Shown: positions 15,901 to 24,613, counted from the stretch's first letter. The stretch: 64,000 bases of DNA from Oligoflexia bacterium (GCA_014378465.1 JACMNQ010000070.1:39626-103625); one strand, 5' to 3'. Notes: generated by a model from the sequence alone, not told the origin. Made by a program: numbers and translations.

Positions 15901-18634
15901 ACGACACCATCAGGATGATCTGAATGATCTTGTCCTGAAAACCGAGAGCACACTTCCGGAAGTACTCACGCCAGGGTAGATTCTGCGGCCGAAAGACGCT
16001 TCCCGTGGTCAAAGGCGCATAGATCGGAAAACTGAGAATCAGGATGACGACAAGAGTGCCTGACAGCGCCCCACCCGGAAAAACACTCCAGGAGAGCACG
16101 AGCCAGGCGAACATCACCTGGGCCATGAGGCTTCGTCTGAGATTGTCAAAGATCTTCCACCTGGAAATCAGGGACAGCGAGTTGGGACCGAAGATCCAGG
16201 CGGCGATCTGCCAGTCGCCGCGCACCCACCGGTGCTGACGTTTTGAGAAAGCGACATAATCTGATGGATAATCATCGAAAAGTTCGATGTCCGTGACGAG
16301 AGCGGCTCGCGCATAGGATCCTTCAAAGAGATCGTGACTCAGGACCGAGTTTTCCGGGACACGGTTCTCCAGCGCTCTTTCAAAGGCGTCGACGACATAC
16401 AGACCCTTGCCGGTGAAACTGCCTTCGGCGAAAAGGTCCTGATACACGTCTGAAACCGCGGTCGTGTAGGGATCGAGTCCAGTGTTGCCGGAGAAAATCT
16501 GCGCGAACCGGGTTCTGCGACCGCTGCCCAGATCCACGCTCACCCGGGGCTGAAGGATTCCGTAACCTTCCGTGACTCGTTTCACGGTTTCATCATAGTA
16601 CGGTTGATTGAGAGGATGAGTGATGGTCCCGATGAGGCGATGAGCGCAGTTGCGAGGCAGCTGAGTATCGGAGTCGAGTGTGATCACGTACTGAATCTGG
16701 AGGAGCGCGGCGGGCAACGGCCCGGACAGAAGGTAGCTCGTATCCGTGGCCCCTCGAATGAGACGATTGAATTCCTGAAGCTTGCCCCGTTTGCGTTCCC
16801 AGCCGATCCACTTTCCTTCAGACGGATTCCACTGCCGACGGCGAAGAAAGGAGTGAAACCTGAACTCACCGGGATCAGCCGCATATTTGTGATTGAGTTC
16901 GCGGATTCCGAGCTCGGCGACTGCCTGAAGCGCTTCGTCACCCGGTGCGCGCTCCAAGTCCGCGTCCGCAAAATCCCCCAGCAGCGCGAAGTGGATGTGA
17001 GGATCGCGGTTCGCGAGGTAATGCACTTCAAGACTTTCAATCAGGCGGAGCACGCCCTCTTCACCCGTGAAGAGCGTGGGGATGACGACGATGGAACGGG
17101 AATGCTCGGGAATCCCCTTCTCCAGGTCGAGCTTGGGCAAAGCCTGGGGCTTCATGAAAAAAGTGACGTAGTGATTGAGAAGGTTCAGACCGAATTCACT
17201 GGCCAGGGAAACCACGAGCACGATGAGCGCGACGACCTTGAAGAAAGACCAGCCTCCCCCCGCCTCTGCCGAGTCCGGCGAACTCACGAAGTGAGCGATC
17301 GTGAGGGCGGAAAACCCCAGAGTCAGAAACGAAAGAGTTCCCAGGTAGAAAGCTGAAGGGTATTTTCGAATCAGCCGGATGACCGCCTCGCGGAAGTAAG
17401 GGCGGTAATCGAACGCTTTCTCGAGTTCCAGAATCCCATCACCCACGAGAAAATAGCCGACATGGGATCGGCGGAGGTCGCGCGGATCCTTCTTGTGATT
17501 GCGTTTACCGAGTTCGACCGCTTTTTGGGCGACTTCAAGTTCACTCGGCAGTTTCGAAGACCGCGAAGCGATTCTTTCCACCGCGTGCCGGTAACTGTCG
17601 CGCGTCTGAAAATCCATTTGAGAATACGATCCGGTCGCGTCCTGAGCCAGTACCGGATCCACAAGACTGATGCTTTCAAAGAAGTCACGCCAGTCCAGCG
17701 CCGAGAGCAGTCGCATGCTGGAGATGATGTTCCCGACCGTGACCTGCGAAGCGGCCTGCTGGTGATGCTCAAGCTGAATGACCTGATGAGTGCTGGTGTC
17801 CTGGGTCTGGAGCTGCTTTTCAAGCCAGTCAAAAGCCGGCCAGACATCGGGATCCTGGTCACGGAGTCGCTGAATCAGCTGAACGACGAAGGCTCGGTCG
17901 AAGAACTCCGGCCGCCCCAGTTCAAGCGACATCAGATTGATGAGATCTCGAGGCTCGCTGCCGGGCTGCACCCCGAGCTCAAGCAGTCGATCCGCGAGTG
18001 CGTCCGCCTGCTCGCGCTTCTGCCTGGCGTTCACGATGGAAAGGGCCAGCGGCTCAAGCTGCTGGACCAGGGCAATTCGCAGAGTGAGCGCGACGGCCCA
18101 GAGTTCTCCCATCTTGAGTGGAGTGACGGTCTGGTAAGATTGCAGGAACCGTTTCAGGCTTTCAGCATCAAGTCTCGAATCCGTGTGAGCGATGAAGGCG
18201 AGAGCCATCGCGTAGACTCGCGGGTAGCCGGCAAGCTCCCCTTCGGCAAGTTTCGGAAGTTCGTAGTAGTAATCCTTGGGCAGATCGCGCTGGATCCCCC
18301 GGATCTGATCTTCGATGATGTGAAAGTTGTCGAGAAACCACTCAGCCGCGGGTGAAATCGCCTGCTTGGTTCTCACCGTATCGGCGAGCAGACGGTACGC
18401 CGCCAGCAACCGCTTCCCACTTTCGCTCAATTCTGGAAGAAGGGACCGACCCCGAGCGGGATCAGCACTCACCGTCAGCTGCGTCGCGAGGTAGCTGGAG
18501 TACTGCTCGAGTCGCTCCACGCTGAAAAGCTCTTCCCGAACCGGATCGGTATTCAAAAGGTCAGTCGAACGACGAAGAATCTTCAGGAAGTCGGCGTAGC
18601 TGCGGCCAGATTCTGGCTTTTGATGCGGTCTCAA
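9920..18634 (-). CDS. Cyclic beta-1,2-glucan synthase
   Basis: At 2904 residues this matches the very large NdvB/Cgs enzymes (about 2830-2870 in Rhizobium and Brucella). Order: helical N-terminal region; hydrophobic helices near residues 430-490; a family-84-like glycosyltransferase core with VITLDSDTQLPRN and QHRWVRGDWQ; another membrane cluster near 830-940; a long linker; two beta-rich halves; and a C-terminal GH94 phosphorylase-type domain with FRDQLQDVMAL, QHWWHPPTGRGVRTRFSDD and GSGDWNDGMNRVG, whose Asp is the expected acid. The enzyme builds, cyclises and trims periplasmic beta-1,2-glucans from UDP-glucose. Translation appears to start with TTG at 18634 behind a GGGAGA site; no nearby ATG was found in frame. 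The downstream histidine kinase gene lies 155 bases upstream on the same strand. Confidence 0.92.
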   Translation of the reverse strand: MRPHQKPESGRSYADFLKILRRSTDLLNTDPVREELFSVERLEQYSSYLATQLTVSADPARGRSLLPELSESGKRLLAAYRLLADTVRTKQAISPAAEWFLDNFHIIEDQIRGIQRDLPKDYYYELPKLAEGELAGYPRVYAMALAFIAHTDSRLDAESLKRFLQSYQTVTPLKMGELWAVALTLRIALVQQLEPLALSIVNARQKREQADALADRLLELGVQPGSEPRDLINLMSLELGRPEFFDRAFVVQLIQRLRDQDPDVWPAFDWLEKQLQTQDTSTHQVIQLEHHQQAASQVTVGNIISSMRLLSALDWRDFFESISLVDPVLAQDATGSYSQMDFQTRDSYRHAVERIASRSSKLPSELEVAQKAVELGKRNHKKDPRDLRRSHVGYFLVGDGILELEKAFDYRPYFREAVIRLIRKYPSAFYLGTLSFLTLGFSALTIAHFVSSPDSAEAGGGWSFFKVVALIVLVVSLASEFGLNLLNHYVTFFMKPQALPKLDLEKGIPEHSRSIVVIPTLFTGEEGVLRLIESLEVHYLANRDPHIHFALLGDFADADLERAPGDEALQAVAELGIRELNHKYAADPGEFRFHSFLRRRQWNPSEGKWIGWERKRGKLQEFNRLIRGATDTSYLLSGPLPAALLQIQYVITLDSDTQLPRNCAHRLIGTITHPLNQPYYDETVKRVTEGYGILQPRVSVDLGSGRRTRFAQIFSGNTGLDPYTTAVSDVYQDLFAEGSFTGKGLYVVDAFERALENRVPENSVLSHDLFEGSYARAALVTDIELFDDYPSDYVAFSKRQHRWVRGDWQIAAWIFGPNSLSLISRWKIFDNLRRSLMAQVMFAWLVLSWSVFPGGALSGTLVVILILSFPIYAPLTTGSVFRPQNLPWREYFRKCALGFQDKIIQIILMVSFLASQAGMQTDAIVRTSYRKLISKKKLLEWVTFAQLESSARGSRTAGTTWIFRNFPDFGTWSAVGIIAGLSAFHPAAFREATPFLALWTLNPLIKTWLKRKVPVKVRGLGTGELHAFRAYARRTWHFFETFVTAEGHWLAPDNFQEDPRPVVAFRTSPTNIGLQLLSTVSAHDFGYLGFLECVESLERTITTLEKMEKMNGHLFNWYDTKSLEPLRPQYISTVDSGNLAGHLLTLKQACIELASGPKFNVQARAGLLDTLALLRGEAEKLESFAESTGSVTHAQLLQAIQDTLDLARGEPQVEGFAGSLSALLEKLEVAADILTALVGTQESPDLPVKRGVSDAPSEVWIWLKAARNQVLQFLRDEAEIVPAEISARLRSLEVRSNELALAMDFTFLFDQARKLFVIGYNVADARRDVSYYDLLASESRLASFIAIAKGDVPEEHWFRLGRKMTPVLGSRALIAWTATMFEYLMPVLVMKRYENTLLEQTYQAIVARQIEYGKNRNVPWGISEAGYNARDLQLNFQYGPFGIPGLGLKRGLSDDLVISPYSTLLAAVIDPWSALTNLKTLVSTGAFARYGFYESIDYTADRLPQNQKFFILKSFMAHHQGMSLVALNHLVNDAPMQRRFHADPLVQATQLLLQEKIPHAVAISRPRAEEVHSESLRFIAAPNPRQYSDIHVSTPRTQLLSNGTYSVMVTSAGSGYSRSSGLSVSRWREDWTRDSWGHFIYIRNRASGDYWSSGYQPVASVPKSYKVNFAEDRVEISRCDGKDGKILTHTEIIVSPEDPVELRRVSITNNSDEACEFELTSFMEVVLAKPNDDAAHPAYSNLFVQTEFVPEGNALLGTRRRRSNHEKQIWAFHGVVSDSEGVSPLQYETDRSKFIGRGRDASNPFVFHEGRPLSNTVGAVLDPIFALRETVRVGPRATVKVTFSTGTAESREEALRLADKYREIHIFAREAEIAWTQSQVQLRHLNVGTDEAHLFQRLAGRILFSDPMLRPRSHHLALNTRKQSNLWAYGISGDLPILLTRISDEKDMAMVRQLLHAHEYLRLKGLSIDLVILNERAPSYIQSLQEELQRQIRMSGSQALLDKPGGVFIRRTDIMPEADVILLKAVARVMLSAEKGTLEEQLKRRPIENELPRRLEKSNDRRKLPPAPVLKMPVLKFFNGLGGFGEGGREYVIILKEGQWTPAPWINVIANSKDFGFLISESGSGYTWSVNSRENRLTPWSNDAVSDPVGEAIYIRDEETGEFWSPTPLPIREVEPYIVTHGQGYTQFQHTSHGIAQQLQLFVVLEAGVKISRLKLKNLGAHPRRLSVSSYVEWVLGFQRGVSAPSVVTEVDTRTQAIFARNAYNNEFADRVAFADMGEANRTFTCDRREFLGRNGSAARPAAMDRVELSGRSGGGMDPCAAFQTHFELAPGEEREISILLGQADSVEEARRLATLYRNPFEVRAAFDRVITHWEEALGALEIRTPDESMNTLVNRWLVYQTLSCRIWARSAFYQSGGAFGFRDQLQDVMALIYSKPEIARAQILTAAARQFKEGDVQHWWHPPTGRGVRTRFSDDLIWLPYVVSFYVKVTGDLTVLSETVSFIESKELEAGEDDSYTLPEQSHETATVFEHCARTLDRSLKTGAHGLPLMGSGDWNDGMNRVGNQGRGESVWVAWFLYKTLSQFLPLFRNFTNGAAGLSTGSPGDLENAARASRYAQHLVTLKTNVEKNAWDGDWYLRAYFDDGSAMGSSKSEECKIDSIAQSWAVLSGAGDPARSVRAMAAVDQHLIRRSDGLINLFSPPFDKSAADPGYIKGYVPGVRENGGQYTHAAIWTMMAYATLGDGDRALELYSLLNPINHSATRAGLHKYKVEPYVMAADIYGHSPHVGRGGWTWYTGSASWMYRSAIESILGFDLRGNRLRIEPCIPQNWEGFEIVYRRPAVAKAGAGAPSVGEARETEYLIQVRNTNATSISDKRITLDGIVYPSGEIPITDDGKKHTVEVIL

Positions 18635-18788
18635 TGAAGCGGTGTCTCCCCGGAATGATGTTGAGCAGTCCTACCACAGACTTGGGATGAATCCCGAGTC
18701 TGCCGATTTTATTTGTCAGCGCTGAAACCGTGCTCGATGCACGACACCTTCGTGATAAGGGTTCCATAACGCAGCTGATTGCAACGAA

Positions 18789-21137
18789 TCAGCTCAGGAC
18801 CGGAGCTATTTCAACTGGCTCCGCCGGAAGTTGAACGGTAAAGAGGGAGCCCTGACCCAGGTCGCTTTCAATCTCGATGACCCCGTGATGAGCATCGACG
18901 ATCTGTTTTGAAATGTAGAGCCCCAGCCCCAGGCCGCTGATATTGGAATGCGAGATCGCGCGCTCAAAGCGCCCGAAGATAGTGCCCTGCTTGCTTTTGT
19001 CGATACCAATCCCACCATCTTTGAAGCTCAATTGAGCCATTCGACCCTTCGCGGAGTCCACCCGGCTCAGAATTGAAATCTCGATCGGCTTTCCAGCTCC
19101 ATATTTCATGGCATTGGTGAGAAGGTTGGTGATCACCTGCTCGATCCGGAAGCGGTCGCATTCAATGACCACGGGCGCGGGCGCAGTCAGAGTGAGCGGA
19201 CACCGGGCGAGGGCCAATGAATCCGAGAGCTGCTCGATCACATTCTGCGTGAGCTCAACCAGATCCACTTCTTCACGCGAGTACTCAATCTTGCCGGCTC
19301 CGATTTTGGAAACGTCGAGAAGATTCTCGACGAGACCGGAGAGTCGATTGACCTGCCGAGTGAAAATCTCCATGGCTTTGTCGAGTCTTTCCGGCGAAGG
19401 CATGCTGAGCTCAGTTCCAGACGGTCCCGCCTTGAGAGACCTCTGGGTCAACTGGATCTGCATCTTCAGAGAAGTGATCGGAGTCTTGAGCTCGTGTGAA
19501 GCGATGGATAGAAATTCATCCCGAATGCGAACCGCCTCCTGAGCTTCCTGAAAAAGTCGTGCATTATCGATTCCGACGGCGGCCTGGGCGGCAAGCCCCA
19601 CGACGACCTGCTCTTCGCGCTCCGTGAAGACCGCTTTTTGGGCATGCCCGAAAAAAAGTCCCCCCAGAACCACTCCGGTCCGCGAGATCACCGGAACAGC
19701 GAGGTAGCTCACGACTGGCAGATGCCCTTCCGGCATGCCGTGATGAGGCAGGTTCTTTCCATAACGCGGGTCCTGAGTGATGTCGTCACTGCGAATGACT
19801 TCGTTGCTTTTGAAAGCCGGGGCGAGGCCCTGCGTATCGAGCGGGAGAGGAAACCGAGAAGAGTGCTCGATGGGCACTCCGGAGATCGTGTAGAGAGTCA
19901 GCGTTGCGCCGGCCTCATCCGTCACATTGTAAAAAAAAGCACCAAACTGCGCGCCGCAGACTTTCGTCGCGGCATCAGTCACCGATTGCACCAGCTTCTG
20001 GAGATTGAGCTCAGACGCGATGCTCTGCCCGAGATGATTGACCGTCTGAAGAACTTCCTTCTCGGTCTTCAGCCTGGCTTGACTTTCCTGCAGCTCATGT
20101 CGGGAGCCCAGCTCTTTGTCCACGGCCCGCATCGAATAGAGAATCAGAAAGGTCACCAGAAGCCCGGTCAGCAGGACCGCCGTCGCGGCATGACGCGTCC
20201 AGGGAACTCTGAATCCCGGGAGCGATTTTGCGCGGACGGTCCAGACCCGCCCAGCCACCTTGAGCGGCAGATCCGAAATGAGTCGAGGGCGCCCGGAAAG
20301 GGTGCGCTCCGTCAGAAGCTCCGCCTCATGAGTCGAAAAAAGAAGCGCTTCAGGTTTCAATTCTTTCCCCTCAAAGACTTCGAAGCCCACGTGCGAAGGC
20401 CGGGACGCCAGGCGAAAAATCCCTTGAAACAGGTCCTCGGTCCGAAACGGGCTGGACACGAAGCCTTGAAGCGCTGAGCGACGCTGCTCCACAGTCCGCA
20501 CCTGCGCATCCTTCACATAGACCGGAACATAAATCACGAAACCCGTCTGCTTTGACTCGGTCGTTTCCTGCACCAGAGTGACCGGTCCGCTTGCTGCCGC
20601 AATCCCTTCGTCCCTCGCCTTCTCCATGGCAGCCCGACGTACGGAATCCGACATCATGTCAAAACCGAAGGCTCTCTGATTGCGCTGGTTGAAGGGCTCA
20701 ATGAAAACCACTGAACTGTATTCCGCGCGCTCCCCTGCCGGCCAGATCCGGTAATCGGGAAATCCTTCTTTCCTGACTGCGCTCAGATGCGTCTTGAGTT
20801 CGGAAGGCCGAACCCTCATGGAGTAAGCCACTCCCTGAATCCCCGGATAGTGACTCAACAACTGCAGGCTCTCGACATACTCGTGAAACGCTTTTCGAGT
20901 CACGACCGGCGTCACTCCAAACATGCTCCTCATCTGGACGAGGGTGTTCACGTATGCCTCCATCTGATTGGAAATATTTTCTCGAATGTCCGCGTGCGCG
21001 GCGGCAAAGCGATTGGAATCATTCAGATCGATGCTCGATTTTACCGAATACCACGCAAAGAGCGTGAGTAAAAGAGAGACGATGGCTGCCAGATAAACGC
21101 GAAAGTTCATGCTGCTGCAAGCATAACTCAGGATCAT
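18789..21137 (-). CDS. CHASE-GAF sensor histidine kinase
   Basis: The 782-residue protein has a first membrane helix (10-33), a periplasmic CHASE-type sensor (about 50-230, with HYPGIQGVAYSMRV and FGFDMMSDSVRRAA), a second helix (about 316-336), a GAF domain (about 370-530), then a HisKA box with phospho-acceptor His548 in IASHELKTPI, and an ATPase domain with N, G1 and G2 boxes (NLLTNAMKYG, DGGIGIDKSK, GLGLGLYISK). It should autophosphorylate in response to an extracytoplasmic ligand. No response regulator is adjacent; single-receiver proteins are encoded at 37.2 and 55.9 kb. An ATG at 21110 is an alternative start. Its closeness to the glucan synthase on the same strand hints at shared envelope regulation. 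Confidence 0.9.
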   Translation of the reverse strand: MILSYACSSMNFRVYLAAIVSLLLTLFAWYSVKSSIDLNDSNRFAAAHADIRENISNQMEAYVNTLVQMRSMFGVTPVVTRKAFHEYVESLQLLSHYPGIQGVAYSMRVRPSELKTHLSAVRKEGFPDYRIWPAGERAEYSSVVFIEPFNQRNQRAFGFDMMSDSVRRAAMEKARDEGIAAASGPVTLVQETTESKQTGFVIYVPVYVKDAQVRTVEQRRSALQGFVSSPFRTEDLFQGIFRLASRPSHVGFEVFEGKELKPEALLFSTHEAELLTERTLSGRPRLISDLPLKVAGRVWTVRAKSLPGFRVPWTRHAATAVLLTGLLVTFLILYSMRAVDKELGSRHELQESQARLKTEKEVLQTVNHLGQSIASELNLQKLVQSVTDAATKVCGAQFGAFFYNVTDEAGATLTLYTISGVPIEHSSRFPLPLDTQGLAPAFKSNEVIRSDDITQDPRYGKNLPHHGMPEGHLPVVSYLAVPVISRTGVVLGGLFFGHAQKAVFTEREEQVVVGLAAQAAVGIDNARLFQEAQEAVRIRDEFLSIASHELKTPITSLKMQIQLTQRSLKAGPSGTELSMPSPERLDKAMEIFTRQVNRLSGLVENLLDVSKIGAGKIEYSREEVDLVELTQNVIEQLSDSLALARCPLTLTAPAPVVIECDRFRIEQVITNLLTNAMKYGAGKPIEISILSRVDSAKGRMAQLSFKDGGIGIDKSKQGTIFGRFERAISHSNISGLGLGLYISKQIVDAHHGVIEIESDLGQGSLFTVQLPAEPVEIAPVLS

Positions 21138-21242
21138 CCAAAAGGACAGACCACACCCGACTGGTTAATGCTTGAAGTCAATCCCTCCGGACAAATTCAG
21201 AGGAAGCTTGTGCGAGCGTGCAATCCAACTTAAAACCAGAGA

Positions 21243-22559
21243 GTGAAAACCCTCCCAAGATTCGCGTGGCAAGGTCTCGGTCTCATAATATTCTTCGGTG
21301 CTGGAATCACCACAGCCCAGGCGCAAATCGTGAACTTTCCCAGTTCCACGGACGATCACTCTTTTGACTCTGCACATCAAGTCGCCCTTGACGGGATCAT
21401 CCCCGAAGGAATTCTACTCAGCGCAAGTCCGGACTCCGAGCAGGAAGCCGAAGTGAAGAATCAGCTCAAATACACTTTGGGCTATTTCAACAATCTTGAA
21501 GGCGGTGTTCAACTCCCTGATCTCAAAGTACAGCTCCTCGGTCGTGAACGGCTGCCCCACGGCCTGACTCGAATCAGGTATTCCGCGCAGTTGCTCATTT
21601 CATGGAGCCGCGCTCGTCAGATTCCGTCCCAGCTTCAGCTTATCCTGCCCGAAAAAGTCGATGACGCATCCATCGAAACCTACTTTCAGACTTACGGCAC
21701 AAGCTGTGTGAGTGAAAACGACGCCACCGTCGCCGGATTCTGGTACTTTTACAGGCCGCTCTCCTGCTCACTGCGAAGTCCACGTGCCGGAGACCTTGCC
21801 GTGCGTTTCCCGATTTCACTCCGCCTCAGCGCGATCAACACTGAAGGAAAAGCTCCCGAATATGGCAAGATCTGGGAGGACGGTGAACTCACCGCCACAT
21901 TCGTGGTGGGAAAGTACAGCTCCGGTGCGACTTCAACGGAAGATGTCGGGATCCAGAACTACAACGCGATCTACTCAGGCCTCTTCAGCACCTTCGGTCA
22001 GCCCGTTGCCGTATCCCCTGCCATCAACGGTCTGCCGGGTGCGCAGTACCCGGAGATGCATCTCACTTTCAACCTTTCGCAGAATCGACGCGCCGTCATT
22101 CACCTCCTGCTCGTGGATGAACTCTCCAGCGTGGGAGCGGAATTCAAGGCAAAGTACAGTCGGTTGACCGAAGTCTCTGATCTCGTGATCTACAACGGAC
22201 ATTCGGGACTCGGGGCGAACATCGCCAATCTCAACCGCATGGGACGCTTCAAAGCCGGAAAGTACCAGATTTTCATGATCAATGGCTGTGACTCCCTCTC
22301 ATACGCCGATCACACACTTTTCGAGGCCCATCAGAGGGTCAATCCCGCCTACGCGCCCACCAAGTACCTCGACGTGATCATCAATGCGATGCCCGCTTAT
22401 TTCAATCAGATGGCCCACGCTTCGTTGCAATTGCTCTCGGCGACGCTGGGGTCCCAGAAAACCTACCGCCAGATTCTCGCGCAAGTGGATCCGAGCCAGA
22501 AGGCCATCGTCATCGGTGAAGAGGACAATCAGTGGCCCGAGACCTTTGGCGCTCCCTGA
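21243..22559 (+). CDS. Secreted protein with clan-CD-like cysteine peptidase motifs
   Basis: The 438-residue protein has a clear signal peptide (residues 1-28, TAQAQ cleavage region). Nothing is recognisable until the C-terminal half, where a hydrophobic strand runs into NGHSG (His320) and a second strand, YQIFMINGCDS, presents Cys349. A His-x-Gly after one strand and Gly-Cys after the next is the layout of caspase, gingipain and legumain folds (clan CD). The assignment is inference from this motif spacing; overall similarity to a known family was not seen. Translation starts with GTG at 21243. It is transcribed divergently from the histidine kinase and precedes the glycerophosphodiesterase gene by 46 bases. 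Confidence 0.6.
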   Translation: MKTLPRFAWQGLGLIIFFGAGITTAQAQIVNFPSSTDDHSFDSAHQVALDGIIPEGILLSASPDSEQEAEVKNQLKYTLGYFNNLEGGVQLPDLKVQLLGRERLPHGLTRIRYSAQLLISWSRARQIPSQLQLILPEKVDDASIETYFQTYGTSCVSENDATVAGFWYFYRPLSCSLRSPRAGDLAVRFPISLRLSAINTEGKAPEYGKIWEDGELTATFVVGKYSSGATSTEDVGIQNYNAIYSGLFSTFGQPVAVSPAINGLPGAQYPEMHLTFNLSQNRRAVIHLLLVDELSSVGAEFKAKYSRLTEVSDLVIYNGHSGLGANIANLNRMGRFKAGKYQIFMINGCDSLSYADHTLFEAHQRVNPAYAPTKYLDVIINAMPAYFNQMAHASLQLLSATLGSQKTYRQILAQVDPSQKAIVIGEEDNQWPETFGAP

Positions 22560-22605
22560 GAAAGGTCTCTGAAGACAATGCCGCCCTTTCGAGTTAGAGT
22601 GCCGC

Positions 22606-23586
22606 ATGAAATCTACCCCGACTCTTCTCGCCGCATCCTTTGCCACCACTCTTGCCACAGCTGTGGGCATGCTCGCTTTCCCAGGTTGCGCGCATGGCGT
22701 TTCTTCCGTTTCTCGCTCACCTGCAAGTTTTGAAGTGCAGGGTCACCGAGGAGCAAGGGGGTCACGCCCGGAAAACACGCTCAGTGCTTTCCGTTTTGCC
22801 CTCAAAGCCGGCGTCGACACTCTGGAGATGGATCTGAACGTCACGCACGATGACGTGCTGGTGGTGACTCATGATCCGGCCCTCAATCCAAAAATTTGCC
22901 TGGCCCCCAGCGGCAAGAAAATCACTCACACGATTCTCGTTCGCGGCCTCACTCTCCAGGAACTGAAACGGTACGACTGCGGCACGCTCATCAATCCCCG
23001 CTTCCCTGAGCAGGTACCTCAGCCCGGCGAGCCCATTCCGACTTTTGACGAACTGCTGAGTTGGCTTGATACCGATCCTGACCCGAGAGCACGCGTCGTG
23101 CGCCTGAACGTCGAAACCAAGAGCGAGGAGGCTCATCCAGAGTACACCCCTCCCCCTGAGAAGTTTTCCGCACTGGTCCTGGATGCCTTGAAACGGCATC
23201 ATTTCATGGAACGCACCACTCTGCAGTCCTTTGACTACCGCACTCTCGTTGCCGCGCGTGCACTGGATCCAGCCATTGAAACATCGATTCTGGTCGAAGA
23301 GCGTCCATCCGAGCCTCTGACTGTTCTTGCGAAGCGGTACCAGGGCAACATCATCTCTCCAGATCACGAATGGCTCACGAAGTCCGATGTCGAAGAACTT
23401 CACCAGATCGGGGTGCGCGTGATTCCCTGGACGGTCAATACCCCTGATGCCTGGGCAAAACTTTCGTCCTGGAAGATCGACGGTATCATTTCGGACAATC
23501 CCGCCGCACTGCTGAAATTCAGAAGCACGCTGAGCAAATCAACCGAGACCCACTCAAGGCGTGAAATGCCTGAGACTGACCCATGA
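22606..23586 (+). CDS. Glycerophosphodiester phosphodiesterase lipoprotein
   Basis: A signal segment ends in the lipobox FPGC (Cys28). The catalytic domain shows GHRGARGSRPENT (His47, Glu56), LEMDL with the metal-binding acids near 74-76, and the second histidine in THDPALN (His89). The C-terminal half has VETKSEEA, LQSFDYRTL and the late WTVNTPDAWAKL and DGIISDNPA motifs of the family. It should hydrolyse deacylated phospholipids to glycerol-3-phosphate and an alcohol in the periplasm or outside the cell. The length (326) is typical. It is in line with the gene before it and ends at a strong hairpin. Confidence 0.92.
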   Translation: MKSTPTLLAASFATTLATAVGMLAFPGCAHGVSSVSRSPASFEVQGHRGARGSRPENTLSAFRFALKAGVDTLEMDLNVTHDDVLVVTHDPALNPKICLAPSGKKITHTILVRGLTLQELKRYDCGTLINPRFPEQVPQPGEPIPTFDELLSWLDTDPDPRARVVRLNVETKSEEAHPEYTPPPEKFSALVLDALKRHHFMERTTLQSFDYRTLVAARALDPAIETSILVEERPSEPLTVLAKRYQGNIISPDHEWLTKSDVEELHQIGVRVIPWTVNTPDAWAKLSSWKIDGIISDNPAALLKFRSTLSKSTETHSRREMPETDP

Positions 23587-23587
23587 A

Positions 23588-23622
23588 AAAAGGGGCCGAG
23601 TGCGATGCACCCGACCCCTTTT
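23588..23622. terminator. Bidirectional Rho-independent terminator
   Basis: AAAAGGGG and CCCCTTTT pair around an inner GTGC/GCAC stem and a three-base loop, with A and T runs on either side. It sits between the convergent glycerophosphodiesterase and metalloprotease genes and can serve both strands. Confidence 0.8.
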
Positions 23623-23653
23623 CGATTTGAATTCGAACGACTCGCCAAACGGA

Positions 23654-24613
23654 TCAGCGTCCAGTCAAAGGAGCGAACCAGCAGTTCGGCCGGAGACCGG
23701 ATTTAAAACCGGAAGCCTTCATGCAGGAGTAGCGAGAAGCCACTTTTTCAGCATCGATCGAGTGCTCGCCCCCTGGGTTTTTTCTTGCAGGAATGACGGC
23801 AGCGTCGAAGTTCGCGGTACAGACGGCACCCATCAAATAGGTGTCCATGCGGCATTGAGCGTCTGGATGAGCATCGTTCGTCTTGTTGACGACCTTCGTG
23901 TCCATCTTGGAATAATCAAGGGACTTGGGATCCTTGCCCTGAAGAACACCCAGCAGCGTGGCCAACGGAATGCCAGCATTCGCAGTGCGGTAGCAGAGGT
24001 TTCGGTCGGACTGGCGAGAGTACGATCCATCGCACGCTTTCCTGGCGAAGGAATTGACCGTGTTGGTGGCCTTGGCGTTGTCAGACAGTTCATTTGCCCA
24101 GACGCGTTTCGCGCAGACCTGTGTGGCAAAATAATCTGCCTGGCCTTCGTCCGCAGCCCAGGCAGCCGTGAAGCTGTCCGGGTAGTACGGGTAACCGCCC
24201 AGGTGGTGGCCGAGTTCATGACAGAGGACGAGGGCAAATCCATCAACGGTCATTTCAGGACGACGAAAAAGACCGCCGTACATGTTCAATCTCCAGCCAT
24301 TTCCGAAAGTGTCCTGAGTGGCGGAGGCATTGACTGTCGAATCTTTCCAGAGGCGATTGACCACGAGGTTTCCGCCGTGAGCTTTCACGACCGGCGCATA
24401 GATATCAATGACGCGGTCAATGACTTCATTGAACTCCGCTTCAGTGTTGTCGGAACCCATGAACATGTGATCCTGGAGATCGAGATGATTGGCAGGCAAG
24501 CTGGTGGCGTGAGCGGCGACGCTCAGGCCCAGGCTTGCGAATGCCACCCTGGCAGTTGCCTTGATGACGTTTTTGAAGAGACTGCGGGACATATTTTTCA
24601 ATTTAGAATCCAT
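23654..24613 (-). CDS. Secreted HELGH zinc metalloprotease, family unassigned
   Basis: From the ATG at 24613 (ribosome site GGGGGAG) the product is 319 residues with a signal peptide ending near ATSLPA (about residue 36). The active site reads LVLCHELGHHLGG (His132, Glu133, His136) and AADEGQADYFA about 20 residues later, where Glu156 would be the third zinc ligand, giving a gluzincin-type layout. Several cysteines follow and suggest disulfides. It is likely exported and proteolytic; the substrate is unknown. It forms part of a run of exported hydrolase genes. An upstream in-frame start at 24655 would precede the ribosome site and is less likely. Confidence 0.85.
   Translation of the reverse strand: MDSKLKNMSRSLFKNVIKATARVAFASLGLSVAAHATSLPANHLDLQDHMFMGSDNTEAEFNEVIDRVIDIYAPVVKAHGGNLVVNRLWKDSTVNASATQDTFGNGWRLNMYGGLFRRPEMTVDGFALVLCHELGHHLGGYPYYPDSFTAAWAADEGQADYFATQVCAKRVWANELSDNAKATNTVNSFARKACDGSYSRQSDRNLCYRTANAGIPLATLLGVLQGKDPKSLDYSKMDTKVVNKTNDAHPDAQCRMDTYLMGAVCTANFDAAVIPARKNPGGEHSIDAEKVASRYSCMKASGFKSGLRPNCWFAPLTGR

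Noticed and set aside
16604..17356. 250-codon plus-strand frame
   Set aside because: Antisense shadow of the glycosyltransferase core of the glucan synthase.
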